From assembly GCF_000373585.1 (NCBI RefSeq), contig NZ_KB891902.1, positions 18,307-82,306 on the forward strand: a stretch of DNA of 64,000 nucleotides, written 5' to 3'. Below, one piece after another: positions 32,653-42,556 of the stretch. The position numbers and the translations under genes were made by a program. The notes below the pieces were generated by a model. That model saw only the letters and a list, made by a program, of their open reading frames with translations, had not been told where the DNA came from and searched no databases. The DNA is from Streptomyces sp. MspMP-M5 (GTDB lineage: Bacteria > Actinomycetota > Actinomycetes > Streptomycetales > Streptomycetaceae). Position 1 is the stretch's first letter, and each line of letters opens with the position of its first letter.

Positions 32653-34173
32653 GTGTCTGATCTGGGACGGCTCATAGCCGACCGATATCGGTTGGTGGAG
32701 CGTGTGGGCCGTGGCGGGATGGGCACTGTGTGGCGGGCCGAGGACGAGGTGCTCGGCCGGTACGTCGCAGTGAAGAAACTGCACGTTCCGCCGCACCTGC
32801 ACGACGATGAGGTGCGGCGGCTCCACGAGCGCACCCGACGGGAGGCCCGCAGCGCCGCTCGGATCACCCATCCCAACGTGATCGTGGTGCACGATGTCGT
32901 CGATGACGAGGGGCTGCCGTGCATCGTCATGGAGTACATCCCCGCGGTGACACTGAGCGACGTTGTGAAGCGGCAGGGTACGGTGCCACCCGGCGAGGCG
33001 GCCCGGATCGGCCGCGCCATGGCCGCGGCGTTGCGCGCCGCGCACGACGCCGGAGTGCTGCACCGGGACGTCAAGCCCGCCAACGTTCTCCTGGGGAGCG
33101 ACGGACGGATCGTCCTCACCGACTTCGGGATCGCCGTGGAGCCCGGAACGCCGTCACTGACCAAGACCGGCGAGTTGGTCGGCTCGGTCCAGTACCTGGC
33201 GCCGGAACGCCTCCGGCCCGGCATCGCCGAACCCGGCCCCGCCTGCGACCTCTGGGCCCTCGGAGCGACGCTGTACCAAGCAGTCCAAGGGCACCCCCCG
33301 TTCCAGCGGGACACCGCGATCGAGACGGCGTACGCCATCGCCACCGAGGAGTGCCCGCCTCCGGCCAACGCCGGGCACCTCGCGCCGGTGATCGAGGGCC
33401 TGCTGGCGAAGGAACCTGACCAGCGCATGGACGCCCAGGAGGCCGAACGCCGCCTGGACCTTGCGACCGGAACGGGAACCGTCCCCCTCGACTCGCCCAC
33501 GCGATCGGAGGCCCATGCGGACAGTCCGGTGGCTTCTCCGGCGCCGGGTGGCAAGCGCGGCCGCCGCATGGCGCTGTGGATGGTCTCGACCGTAGTGGCG
33601 GCCGCTGCCGCGACGGGCGGTGTGCTGCTCTGGCCCGGGGGCGGGGAAGCTTCGCCGAACGCTCACCCCTCGGGGGCCGCCACCTCCAGCCACTCACCGG
33701 CCCCCAGTCCTTCGTCGTCGCCATCACCGCCACCACTGCCCAACGGGTACCACCTTGAGCAGGCGGGCCAGGGCTTCTCCGTCCCCGTGCAGGATGGCTG
33801 GACTTTGAAGAACATGCCTGGCGGCGAGGTCGCCTACCTCTCCGGGCTGGCCAGTCTGCGGATCGACGTCGTCGAGTTCGCGGGCGGTGATCCTCTTCGG
33901 CACTGGCGGGAGACCGAAGAGGCCCAGACACGTCGCGACAACCCGGGCTATGAACGGGTCAGGATGGGCCCCACGACGTTCCGGGGACGGCCCGCGGGAT
34001 ACTGGGAGTTCACGTTCCAGGGCAGAGCACGGGAGTACCGGGCGGTGGAACTGGCCTTCAGCGGCGCCGACGGCACTCAGTACGTGATCTACCTCTCCGC
34101 GCCGAACGAGCAATGGGGCCGGTACCGGCCGGTCTTCGACACCACCGTCAAGGGAATCCACCTCCGCGAGTAG
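32653..34173 (+). CDS. Membrane Ser/Thr protein kinase, PknB-like
   Basis: The 506-residue protein has an N-terminal Hanks kinase: VGRGGMGTVWRAED, catalytic Lys in VAVKKL, HRDVKPANVLL, DFG as LTDFGIAVE, and APERL. A single membrane helix follows at about 305-325 (MVSTVVAAAAATGGVLLW), then a Ser/Pro-rich linker and an extracellular domain of about 140 residues without PASTA repeats. GAAGG precedes GTG at 32653. It should sense something outside and phosphorylate cytoplasmic targets. Confidence 0.9.
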   Translation: MSDLGRLIADRYRLVERVGRGGMGTVWRAEDEVLGRYVAVKKLHVPPHLHDDEVRRLHERTRREARSAARITHPNVIVVHDVVDDEGLPCIVMEYIPAVTLSDVVKRQGTVPPGEAARIGRAMAAALRAAHDAGVLHRDVKPANVLLGSDGRIVLTDFGIAVEPGTPSLTKTGELVGSVQYLAPERLRPGIAEPGPACDLWALGATLYQAVQGHPPFQRDTAIETAYAIATEECPPPANAGHLAPVIEGLLAKEPDQRMDAQEAERRLDLATGTGTVPLDSPTRSEAHADSPVASPAPGGKRGRRMALWMVSTVVAAAAATGGVLLWPGGGEASPNAHPSGAATSSHSPAPSPSSSPSPPPLPNGYHLEQAGQGFSVPVQDGWTLKNMPGGEVAYLSGLASLRIDVVEFAGGDPLRHWRETEEAQTRRDNPGYERVRMGPTTFRGRPAGYWEFTFQGRAREYRAVELAFSGADGTQYVIYLSAPNEQWGRYRPVFDTTVKGIHLRE

Positions 34174-34304
34174 AGGGCGCCCATCGGGCCTGAGCGCCAC
34201 CTCGCCGCACGCCACCTCCGTGCAGCAGCCATCTGGATCAGCTGGCTCAGCAGCTGCTGGAAAGCCCATTGATCACAACCGAAGCGGTCCCCGTCAGAAG
34301 CGCC

Positions 34305-35059
34305 CTAGTCCGCCGAGTCGGCAGTCGACGACGGTAGCTCGACGACGAAGAAGAGGAAGCCGGTTTTGGTCGAAAGGGCTTGGAAGTCGTCGGGGAACAA
34401 CTCACGGGCGGCCGGGTCGGGCCGCGGCTCGCTGATGACGGAAAGGCGGAAGCCGGCGGTGGTGAAGGCATCGGTCATCGCGTGCAATGGCTTGCGCAGA
34501 ACCTCATCGGGAAGAGTTGCCCGTTGAACGACCAGTCGAAGGTATAGCTGGTGGTCGCAAAGTAGTCGGGCCGAGGATCCTGGATCGTGTAGGCCACGAA
34601 AGGGTGGTCCACCGACGCGATCAGCCGGCCGCCGGGCTTGAGCACTCGCCGTATCTCGGCCAGCGTCGGCCCCCAGTCCTCCAGGTAGTGCAGCACCAGC
34701 GACGCGACCACGTCGTCGAACGCACCGTCGGCGAACGGCAGGGGGCCGCTCAGGTCGACCACGTGCAGGTCCGCTTCGTCGCCGAGCCGCCGCCTGGCTA
34801 ACGCCAACATCCCGGTGCTGGCGTCGATGCCGGTGACGTCGGCACCGCGGTCGCGCAGCGCAGCGGACAGGCAACCTGAGCCGCAGCCGGCGTCCAGCAT
34901 CCGGCGGCCGGCCACGTCTCCGGCGAGGGCGATCATCGCGGGCCGCTCGTAGTACGCGTTCATCAGGCTGTTCTCGTTGTCCGCCGCGTACGCCTCGGCG
35001 AAGCTGTCGTAGTCGTTCTCCTGGGCCGGGTCCGCAGACTGGGAGAGGTTCTCGGGCAC
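34305..35059 (-). pseudogene. Class I SAM methyltransferase with one-base frameshift
   Basis: The first 180 residues are intact: LDAGCGSGCLSAALRDRGAD (SAM motif I), DLSGPLPFADGAFDDVVASL and the post-motif region RRVLKPGGRLIASVDHPF. Near 34497 the frame breaks; the correct continuation RKPLHAMTDAFTTAGFRLSV to ELFPDDFQALSTKTGFLFF lies in the next frame and stops at 34305. Adding one G restores FWRKPLHAM. It is either a recent mutation or a sequencing error. Confidence 0.85.
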
Positions 35060-35086
35060 GTCGGTAACGCCTTTTATCGTGGCAGC

Positions 35087-35550
35087 CTATGGGCACATGA
35101 CGCGCCGCACAGTACCCGCTCGCTGACCATCCGTCCGGTGAACTGCAGCCTGCCCGCGGCCTGTTCTGACACTCCACCCCAGGCACCACCCCCCGAACAC
35201 GACATCTGGATCCACCACGGTTTCAGCGGCGCCAGGGGCTCCGGAGCAGGCCAGCCATTGATCAGGGCGAGCAGGGCGGGGTGGGTGCCTGGATCGACGG
35301 GTTGGTAGCCGTACGGGGGGCGGCACCACCCGGCACCCGGCGCTGGGATCCACAGACGGGGGCACCATCGTCGTCGAAGAGTGCGGCCATGACGGTGAAT
35401 TGGTTGCCGTAGCAGGCGCGTTCGCAGGAGCCGATGACGAGGGTTGATGAGGGTGTCGAAGTCCCGGTCGGGGGCGGCGAGCGAAGCCAGGCAGGGGTGT
35501 GGGGCCACCCGGGTGTCCGACCGAACAGCACCGGGGCGGGTTCCGCCGAT
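35087..35550 (-). pseudogene. Degenerate gene of unknown family
   Basis: Protein-like pieces lie in different minus-strand frames: LVIGSCERACYGNQFTVMAA, YGYQPVDPGTHPALLALINGW and APLKPWWIQMSCSGGG. They could come from one small gene broken by frameshifts. I cannot name the family. The rest of the 35060-35610 gap holds nothing recognisable except the ribosome site of the next gene. Confidence 0.4.
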
Positions 35551-35610
35551 CACGATAGGTTGGTGAGCTGGGGACCCTGCCGATGAGCTCTCAGGAGAAG
35601 GGATCAACCC

Positions 35611-36036
35611 ATGACCGATCTGCCGCCTGAACTGCGCGATCTGATCGCCTCCGGCCCCATGGCCCACCTGAGCACCATCAATGCCGACGGGAGCCCGCAG
35701 GTCACCGTCATCTGGATCGGTTTGGAAGGCGATGATCTCGTCAGCGGCCACATGTCGCGGCATGTGAAGCTGCGCAACATCGAGCGGGACCCGCGGGTGG
35801 TGATCTCCTTCGACGCCCCACGAAAACCCGGCGTCTTCTTGAACCCCTACGCCGTGTTGCGGGCGAGAGCCACCGTTCAGCCGAGCGACACCGCATGGGA
35901 CCTGCTCAACCGCTTGGCGAAGACCTACATCTCTCCCGATGCCGAGTTCCCGGGGGAGAAGAAGCCCGGCTACATCGTGCGCTACTCCGTCGAACGCATC
36001 GGCGGCGTCGGCCCGTGGGCGCCGACCGCGCACTGA
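35611..36036 (+). CDS. PPOX-class F420-dependent oxidoreductase
   Basis: The 141-residue split-barrel protein has the typical LIASGPMAHLSTINADGSPQ, VTVIWIGLEGDDLVSG and KLRNIERDPRVVISFD. Such proteins bind F420 or FMN and reduce or sequester small substrates. AGGAGAAGGGA precedes the ATG. It is a single gene. Confidence 0.92.
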   Translation: MTDLPPELRDLIASGPMAHLSTINADGSPQVTVIWIGLEGDDLVSGHMSRHVKLRNIERDPRVVISFDAPRKPGVFLNPYAVLRARATVQPSDTAWDLLNRLAKTYISPDAEFPGEKKPGYIVRYSVERIGGVGPWAPTAH

Positions 36037-36267
36037 GCTGCGAGAACTGACGGGGAGCAGCGGGAGCAGCCTTCTCGGAGTCGGATGGCGCTGGAGACTT
36101 CCGTAGCCGACCCGGCTCCCGGCTCCCGGCCCCCGGCTGCCCTCCGTACGCACCATGGCCTTGGCCTTGGCCTTGCCGTGATCTTGGTGGTCGGCATCGT
36201 CTTCGTCCTGCCGCTCTCCATGACCTCCTTGATCATTGAAGTTCGGGTCCCGCATGCGGTTGCCCGT

Positions 36268-37305
36268 TCAGTATGGCCGGGCGGCCTGCCGGTGGGCCGG
36301 GGCGAGGCGGGCCGCCTCGGACCTGGGGAAGCTGATCTTCTTCGGGTCTCCGTCCGAGGTGTACCGCTTGACGGTGCCGTCGCGGAGCTTGTCCAGCCAG
36401 GCGGTCGAGGTGAACTGGGCGTCGGGACCGGTCGCCGCCTGGGAGCGGATCCGTGGGATCGCCCCCGGGTCGAAGGCGGTCGAGAAGGGGGAGGGGGCGG
36501 GGTTGGCTCCCACCAGATAGACGCCCTGGTGCTGGTAGCGCACGCCGTCGGCGGCTCCTTTCAGCACCAGTTGCCGGGAGCGGGACATCGAACCGTTGGG
36601 AAGTGCCAGCGACACCACCGGCAAGCCGGGCACGGCTTGGTTGATCGCCCTTTGGTTGTCGGCGATGGCCTGCTGGGCGGTGGTGTCGTCCACCGTCCCC
36701 AGTGCGGTGTGCCGCAGGGTGTGGTTGCCGACCTCGAATCCGTGGGTGACGAGCCAGTCCAACGACTTTCGGCCGCCCGGCTCGCGGAACGGGTCGGCGT
36801 TGACGAAGAAGGTGGCCACGGGGCGGAACCCGGGGTGCTTCCGGGCGACGTCCAGCAGGATGCCCACCGCGGTGTCGGACGCGGGCCGGCCGTCCGTGCT
36901 CAGGCGGAACTGGCTGGCGGTCGAGTCGTCGAAGGTCAGCACCACAGGGTGGGTACCGGCGGGGATGTCGATCTTCCCGCTGCTGAACTCCCGCGCGGTG
37001 ACCGGTACGTATCTCTCCCGTGCCAGCCGTTCCAGCTCGGCACGGAAGTCCTGCGGTGTGCGGTCGTACACACTCCGGGGCTCGGCCACCAGCTGGTGGT
37101 ACATCAGCACCGGGACCGCACCGAGCTCGTCGGCCTGCACTGTCGCCGGGTCGGCGACCGCTGCCTGCCCGCCGGCCTTGTGCGCCCGTCCCGACAGTGC
37201 GCCCTGGCCCCCCTCCGGCGGGGACTGGGCTGCCGAGCAGGCGGTGAGCAGCAGGATGGCCGATGCGACGAAGACCGCGCCGCCGCTTCGGTGGGATGGA
37301 CGCAT
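36268..37305 (-). CDS. Polysaccharide deacetylase family lipoprotein
   Basis: The 345-residue protein has a signal sequence with lipobox LLTAC at about residues 18-22, so it is anchored outside. The NodB-type domain shows VLMYHQLV, VVLTFDDS (catalytic Asp pair, Ser for the third position) and GFEVGNHTLRHTAL with the metal-binding His pair. It would remove N-acetyl groups from a wall polymer or chitin-like sugar. GGAGG precedes ATG 37305. It is divergent from the glycoside-hydrolase-like gene. Confidence 0.88.
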   Translation of the reverse strand: MRPSHRSGGAVFVASAILLLTACSAAQSPPEGGQGALSGRAHKAGGQAAVADPATVQADELGAVPVLMYHQLVAEPRSVYDRTPQDFRAELERLARERYVPVTAREFSSGKIDIPAGTHPVVLTFDDSTASQFRLSTDGRPASDTAVGILLDVARKHPGFRPVATFFVNADPFREPGGRKSLDWLVTHGFEVGNHTLRHTALGTVDDTTAQQAIADNQRAINQAVPGLPVVSLALPNGSMSRSRQLVLKGAADGVRYQHQGVYLVGANPAPSPFSTAFDPGAIPRIRSQAATGPDAQFTSTAWLDKLRDGTVKRYTSDGDPKKISFPRSEAARLAPAHRQAARPY

Positions 37306-37478
37306 GATGCCTCCGGATATCAACGAGATGCTTCCCCTCGCCTCCCAGCCTCGGGCAAAAGCGTGACGCACACCCCGGCGCGATGGGCCGAATGCATGAT
37401 TACCCGCTCGAAACCTCTTGGGCGGACGGCGTGGCGGCTATGTCATGACGCAAGGAAACCTCTTTCGAGAACGGCAGA

Positions 37479-39074
37479 GTGGACATGCGCGCAAAACGAC
37501 CCCGAACGCGATTCGCCGTCATAGCCATATCCCTGGTGGTCCCGGCCTGCACGGCGCTCGGGGCCTTCGCGATACAGTCCTTCTCCCGCCAGCTGCGGGT
37601 CGAAGGGATCGGCAGCGAGGGCGTGTTGGGCCGATCCGACGTCAGCAACCCGCGCCTTGCGATCACAGCCAAGGAAGGGACCGACCTGGCCGAGCTGGAG
37701 GTGCGGCTCGACGGGAAGCGGGTGCACACCCACCGGGCCGACGGCCGCCTGATACTCGACGCCCCCGCGCTCGCCGAGGGCAGCCACGAACTCACGGCCA
37801 CATCCCACAGTGGCCTGCCCTTCCTGCACGACATATCCCGGACGTTCACTGTGGACACCACCGCACCGAAGCTGCGGCTGTCCCCCGCCCGGGCCGCCAG
37901 GCCCGGCGCACCGGTGACGGTAAGCGGCCGGGTCGAGGACGCCGGGCAGGTGAAGGTCTCCATAGCCGGTGCGCCCGTGCCCGTCGGCGACGACGGCACC
38001 TTCTCCCGGCGGCTCGCACAGCCCCCCGCCCGTATCGAGGTGGCGGCCACGGACGCGGGCGGCAACGTCACCCGCACCGACGTGAACGCGGTCGCGTCCT
38101 ATCCCCTCACCCGGGCCGCGCACCTGACCGCCATCGGCTGGGCGTCGTCCGAGGTCCGCGAGCCGGTTCTCCAGCTCATCAAGGACAAGAAGCTCAACGC
38201 CGTCGAGCTGGACATCAAGGACGAAAACGGCGAGGTCGGCTACGACTCCTCCGTGCCGCTGGCCCGGCAGATCGGCGCCGTGAAGAACCGCTATGACGCA
38301 CGCAAGGTGATCGACACCCTGCACGGCATGGGAGCCCGCGTCGTCGGCCGCATCGTCGCCTTCCGCGACCCCATCCTTGCCCAGGCATCCCACAGCCAGG
38401 GCAAGGACCACCGCCTGGTCCAGGCTCCTGACGGCAGCCCGTACAACGGCGGCCACTACGGCAAGCTGGCCTTCACCAACTTCGCCGATCCCGAGGTCCG
38501 CCAGTACAACATCGCCCTGGCCACCGAAGCGGCCAAGCTGGGCTTCGACGACATCCTGTACGACTACGTGCGCCGCCCCGACGGGAAGCTCTCCACCATG
38601 CGCTTCCCCGGCCTGGGCAACCAGACCCCCGAAAAGTCCATCGCCGAGTTCGTCGCCGACACCCGCCGCCGCGTCCGGCCCGAAGGCGCCTACCTCGGGG
38701 CCTCGGTCTTCGGCATCGCCGCCACCCGGCCCACCGAAATCGCCCAGGACATCCCCGCGATAGCCCAACAGGCCGACTACATCGCCCCCATGGTCTACCC
38801 CTCGCACTGGGCCGCCGGTGAGTACCGGGTCGCCAGCCCGAACGCCAGCCCGTACGACATCGTCAACCGGTCGTTGGCCGACTTCGCCAAGCAGGTCAAG
38901 GGCACCGGAGCCACGATCGTCCCCTGGCTCCAGGACTTCTCCCTGGGCGTCCACTACGGCCCCGGCGAAGTCGCCGCCCAGATCAGAGCGGCGTCCGTGG
39001 ACGGTATGAACTCCTTCCTGCTCTGGAACGCCGGAGCCACGTATCAAGCGGCGGCACTGACCACCCTGCGGTGA
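37479..39074 (+). CDS. Putative glycoside hydrolase (DUF4015 type)
   Basis: The 531-residue protein has an N-terminal membrane anchor or signal (residues about 12-35), one or two Ig-like beta domains (to about 205) and a TIM-barrel domain with LNAVELDIKDENGEVGYDS, MGARVVGRIVAFRDPILAQ, LGFDDILYDYVRRPDG and ADYIAPMVYPSHW. These are hallmarks of the DUF4015 putative glycosidases, which act on extracellular polysaccharide. Being divergent from a deacetylase suggests a shared polymer substrate. Start GTG 37479 or ATG 37485. Confidence 0.87.
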   Translation: MDMRAKRPRTRFAVIAISLVVPACTALGAFAIQSFSRQLRVEGIGSEGVLGRSDVSNPRLAITAKEGTDLAELEVRLDGKRVHTHRADGRLILDAPALAEGSHELTATSHSGLPFLHDISRTFTVDTTAPKLRLSPARAARPGAPVTVSGRVEDAGQVKVSIAGAPVPVGDDGTFSRRLAQPPARIEVAATDAGGNVTRTDVNAVASYPLTRAAHLTAIGWASSEVREPVLQLIKDKKLNAVELDIKDENGEVGYDSSVPLARQIGAVKNRYDARKVIDTLHGMGARVVGRIVAFRDPILAQASHSQGKDHRLVQAPDGSPYNGGHYGKLAFTNFADPEVRQYNIALATEAAKLGFDDILYDYVRRPDGKLSTMRFPGLGNQTPEKSIAEFVADTRRRVRPEGAYLGASVFGIAATRPTEIAQDIPAIAQQADYIAPMVYPSHWAAGEYRVASPNASPYDIVNRSLADFAKQVKGTGATIVPWLQDFSLGVHYGPGEVAAQIRAASVDGMNSFLLWNAGATYQAAALTTLR

Positions 39075-39120
39075 CAAGAACCCGGCGCCGTCGGCCGCAC
39101 TCCCGCTGGTCGTCGAGAGG

Positions 39121-39918
39121 GTGCAGTGGATCGACCCACCGTCAATTGACCCGGTCTGGATACGATGGGGTGTGCTTTCGGTGGTTGTGGCGCCTTGGCG
39201 GTGTGCTCCGGTGGTGCTGCGGAATGCGGAGGTCCCACACGATGCGGCCAGCACCATGAAGGTGGCTGTGCTGGCGGCCTTGTACCGCAGCGGTGTGGAT
39301 CTGGAGATGGCCGTGCCCGTGGTCAACCGCTTCAGGTCGGTCACCGGCGGGGTGTACGGAAACAGCCGCGAGGCGGACAGCGATCCGCTGCCGTGGGGCC
39401 GGCTGGGCGGCGCGGCGTCGCTGCGCTGGCTCGCCGAGCGGATGGTCACCCACTCGTCAAACCTGGCCACCAACCTGTGCCTTGCGCAGGTGGGGCACGA
39501 GCGCGTTGCCCGTGTGTGGCAGCAGGCTCACAGCACGGGCAGCGCCAGCCCACGTGGCATCGAGGACTACGCCGGGCGCGCGGTGGGCGTGCACAACCGG
39601 GTGACCGCCCTCGACCTGGTGCGGCTGCTGGAATCGCTGGAGCCGGAGCTGCTCACGCTGCTGGAGGGAAACGTCCACCGAGTGGACCTCGCCGCCGGGG
39701 TGCCGACCGGTACCCGACTGGCAGGCAAGAACGGATGGTTCCCCGGGATACGGCACAGCGCCGCCGTGATCCACCCGCCCGACGCCGCCTCGTACACGCT
39801 CGCCGTCTGCTACAGCGGGCCGCTCGCCTCCGGGCATGATGTCGACGATCCCGCTGCCAGGCTGCTGGCCCGTATCTCGGCCGGTGTCTGGCGCCGCCGC
39901 CATACGCTCACCGGCTGA
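39121..39918 (+). CDS. Serine hydrolase of class A beta-lactamase fold, N-terminus uncertain
   Basis: Visible motifs are SxxK as STMK with preceding HDAA, SN in THSSNLATN for the SDN loop, and KNG in LAGKNGWFPG for KTG. The body of about 240 residues is complete. The first 17 codons look non-coding, so the true start may be GTG 39172. No secretion signal is evident. It may hydrolyse beta-lactams or act as a related D-Ala peptidase-like enzyme. Confidence 0.78.
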   Translation: MQWIDPPSIDPVWIRWGVLSVVVAPWRCAPVVLRNAEVPHDAASTMKVAVLAALYRSGVDLEMAVPVVNRFRSVTGGVYGNSREADSDPLPWGRLGGAASLRWLAERMVTHSSNLATNLCLAQVGHERVARVWQQAHSTGSASPRGIEDYAGRAVGVHNRVTALDLVRLLESLEPELLTLLEGNVHRVDLAAGVPTGTRLAGKNGWFPGIRHSAAVIHPPDAASYTLAVCYSGPLASGHDVDDPAARLLARISAGVWRRRHTLTG

Positions 39919-41011
39919 CGTCCGCCGCAGGCTCTGGCACCGCGGCGGTGGCCATCAGTGCTTGGATGGCCGGGCCGTTGAGCAGGTTGATGCGGATGTA
40001 GCCGGGATAGCCGTCGAGTTCAAAGTGTTTCGCGTCGAGCGCCAGGAACCACCGGTGCGGCACCCGTGGTTGGGCGAAGAGGAAGAATCCGGTTTCGATC
40101 GGTGCCTGAGCGGCCAGAGCGCCGCTGGCCGAGAGCATCGAGTGGTTGTCCCGCACATGCTGGACCAGCGCGCCGTTGCTGCTGCCGAGCATGAGGTCGG
40201 CCGCTCGGTGGGCGAAGAGCCGGTCGGAGACCGCGACATCGCCGTGGAAATTGATGTGCAGTTCAGCCAGCTCCGCACGCAACTTCGCGGGAACGAGCAG
40301 GTGAGCGCACCGATAGCCGTGGATCGACAGGTACTTCGTAGGACAGATCATGCGCAGCGTCTGCTCGATCGGGAGATGCGCGCTCGCCTCACCCGGCGCT
40401 CCGTCCCACGGCATGTACTGGAACGTCCCGTCGACGAACACCAACGAGCCCGTCGCCCGCTGCCAGGCGCCGATGGTCTCCAGCACATCCAAGGGCACCC
40501 GCCGTCCGGCGTACCAGACCGGGTCGGTCAGCAGCAGAACGGTCCGTTCGTCGGGCAGGCGGAGGTCGAAGTCGGGCTGGAAGGCGTGGCGCCGGGCGAC
40601 CGGCACGGGCTCGATTCCCAGCCGCTGAAAGAGGTAGGCCAGCTTGTAGTAGACCGGCGGAACGTAGTGGACGCGCCTGCGGCCCGTCAGGGCCAGCCAG
40701 GTGGCGAACGTGCCGAGGAGGGCGCTGGACCCACCGCCTGGGATGACGTTGCGCAGTGTGTAGGGCGCGCCGTCGTACTGCCGGTGCATCGCCGCGACCT
40801 TGGACCGCAGGGCGGTGTCCTCGTCCAGACCGGAGTAGCGGGTGACATCCGCGAGGCGGTGCGGAGCGGCGTCGGCGAGTTCCCCGAGGTACTCCGCGAC
40901 GAACGGGTGCCCACCGTTGTAGTCGGAGACGAAGACCCGGGCTCCGGGCTGCTGCCGTTCGGCCTCGATGCGTTCGTGCCACTCCAGCATGCGAAACAGC
41001 GACGGCCTCAT
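39908..41011 (-). CDS. PLP-dependent aminotransferase, class I/II
   Basis: The 367-residue enzyme has the fold-type I order: GGGSSALLGTFATWLAL (cofactor phosphate region), TDPVWYAGRRVP, VFVDGTFQY with the Asp, and the Schiff-base Lys in CPTKYLSIHGYRCAHLLVP. A Tyr/Phe-rich C-terminus follows. Substrate unknown. It is convergent with and overlaps the beta-lactamase-like gene by 11 bp at the 3' ends. Confidence 0.85.
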   Translation of the reverse strand: MRPSLFRMLEWHERIEAERQQPGARVFVSDYNGGHPFVAEYLGELADAAPHRLADVTRYSGLDEDTALRSKVAAMHRQYDGAPYTLRNVIPGGGSSALLGTFATWLALTGRRRVHYVPPVYYKLAYLFQRLGIEPVPVARRHAFQPDFDLRLPDERTVLLLTDPVWYAGRRVPLDVLETIGAWQRATGSLVFVDGTFQYMPWDGAPGEASAHLPIEQTLRMICPTKYLSIHGYRCAHLLVPAKLRAELAELHINFHGDVAVSDRLFAHRAADLMLGSSNGALVQHVRDNHSMLSASGALAAQAPIETGFFLFAQPRVPHRWFLALDAKHFELDGYPGYIRINLLNGPAIQALMATAAVPEPAADVSR

Positions 41012-42556
41012 GCGCTCTCCTACGCTCCTCGACGGCTACGCCCCACGCCGCCGTCACTGCCTGCGGTGACACCGGTCCGGGCGGGCGGCTGCGGCGCGCT
41101 CGCGCGGGCGTCTCATGGGTGTTGGCGTTGGCTTTCGGCGCGTGCGTAGACATATGCCCTGGTGGCGACTGGCTTCCGGACCGACGCAGCAACTGTCACG
41201 GCAGGAACGCGGTGATCGCCAGGAGTCCCGCCGTGTCCGCAGCGGAATCGGCCGCCAGGCACCCGACCGGAAAACGGTGTCCACGGCACCGCACGACTCA
41301 CCGGTACAACGACGGGTCGCCGGCCCCTTCCGTACAGTGCCGACCTGTCCGTTCACCTCCCTGCGCACGTCTGCCGGCGGGAGCCGCCGTCGGTTCGTAC
41401 TTGGCCGCGTCAGGTGCCCCGCAAGTCCGCCATACGAGCCGATCCGGTCGCCGACAGCCGACGCGATGATGGCCGGAAACCGGGGGAGGGTCGATTTCAT
41501 GGCGACTTCAGCCTTATGCCCGTGTCTGCGACCGCTTTCCGCCGACCCCTGTCCGTGGCTGCCGTGTGGGAGCGGCCAACGCAATCAGTCGTGCCCCGGA
41601 CCGCCTCCGTGGCACTGCCCGACGGTCCGGGACGTCCGATGCCCCACAGGCGATCGAGGCTCCCCGTCCGACGGAGATCCCCGTTCCGGCGAAGGGGCGA
41701 CCACGCCGACCGAGAGCGCAGAGCTTCGTTTTCCCTTCCCCTGGCGCGGACTCCCCTGGAGCCGGCCGAGGAGTACCCACGACCGGGGGCGTACCAACCA
41801 GTCATGAGGGTCGCCCTGCCCACCGGCGACCGTGCCTGGCTGGTGACCCGCTACGCCGACGTGCGGCAGATCTCCTCGGACCCACGATTCAGCCGGGCCG
41901 CCGCCGTGCGCTCCGGAGCACCCCGGGCCAATACCGTCGGCCCCGACCCGGAATCCAGTCGGTGCCCCCGGCCGCAGGCAGGCCGAATGACGGCGCAACC
42001 GTCGCCCCCGGCTCGTGCCCGTGGAACCTCGCCGTCGAACTACCTGCCACCGTCCCCCGCCAGGTGCGGGTGCGCAGCTTTTGGCCCTCGACGTCGAGGC
42101 CGGCACGCTGCGGATCGAGCTCGTTAATGCGTGCGAAGAGAGGTCGCCCGCCCTGGTTCCACGGTCCGGTGAGGTCGCGGTCGTGGGCCTGCCGCTGGTG
42201 GAAGTGCTCGGCGGCCCCTGTGGTGTCATGCCTGGTCCCGCGGGCAGCAAGACGGTACGGGCGCAGGTGCTGCCGGCCCCAAGCGCCGATCGGGGCGCCT
42301 GCCGTTGGCGGTCTCTTCCGTTCTCGGCAGGTCTTCACCCTTCGCTGACTTGCGGCAGACAGGGCAGGGATTTCAGCCTTCTTGGCCGCACGCTCACCCC
42401 AACACCATGACTACATCTAGCTCTTGATCGAGCACTCATCGTGACGGAATCGTTGGGCCCTGCTCAGCGCTGACCGTCGGCCAGGCAAATCACCGCCCCT
42501 GTGCCGACGGTGCGTCAGATGAGCATGTCCCCTTCCGAGAAGAGAACGGAGAGGTA
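41012..42556. other. 1.5-kb degenerate region
   Basis: No intact gene is supported. A P450 N-terminal fragment is recognisable at 41729-41953. Around 42000-42400 both strands are open but show no family I know. The last 130 bp, more AT-rich, carry the upstream region of the secreted-protein gene. Confidence 0.5.
41729..41953 (+). pseudogene. Cytochrome P450 N-terminal remnant
   Basis: The frame reads ARTPLEPAEEYPRPGAYQPV, MRVALPTGDRAWLVTRYADV and RQISSDPRFSRAAAVRSGAP, the typical first 80 residues of an actinobacterial P450. It then loses similarity; ExxR and the heme Cys are absent. Confidence 0.75.

Noticed and set aside
42000..42400. Open frames on both strands as a possible transposase
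   Set aside because: No DDE or HUH motif and no inverted repeats were seen.
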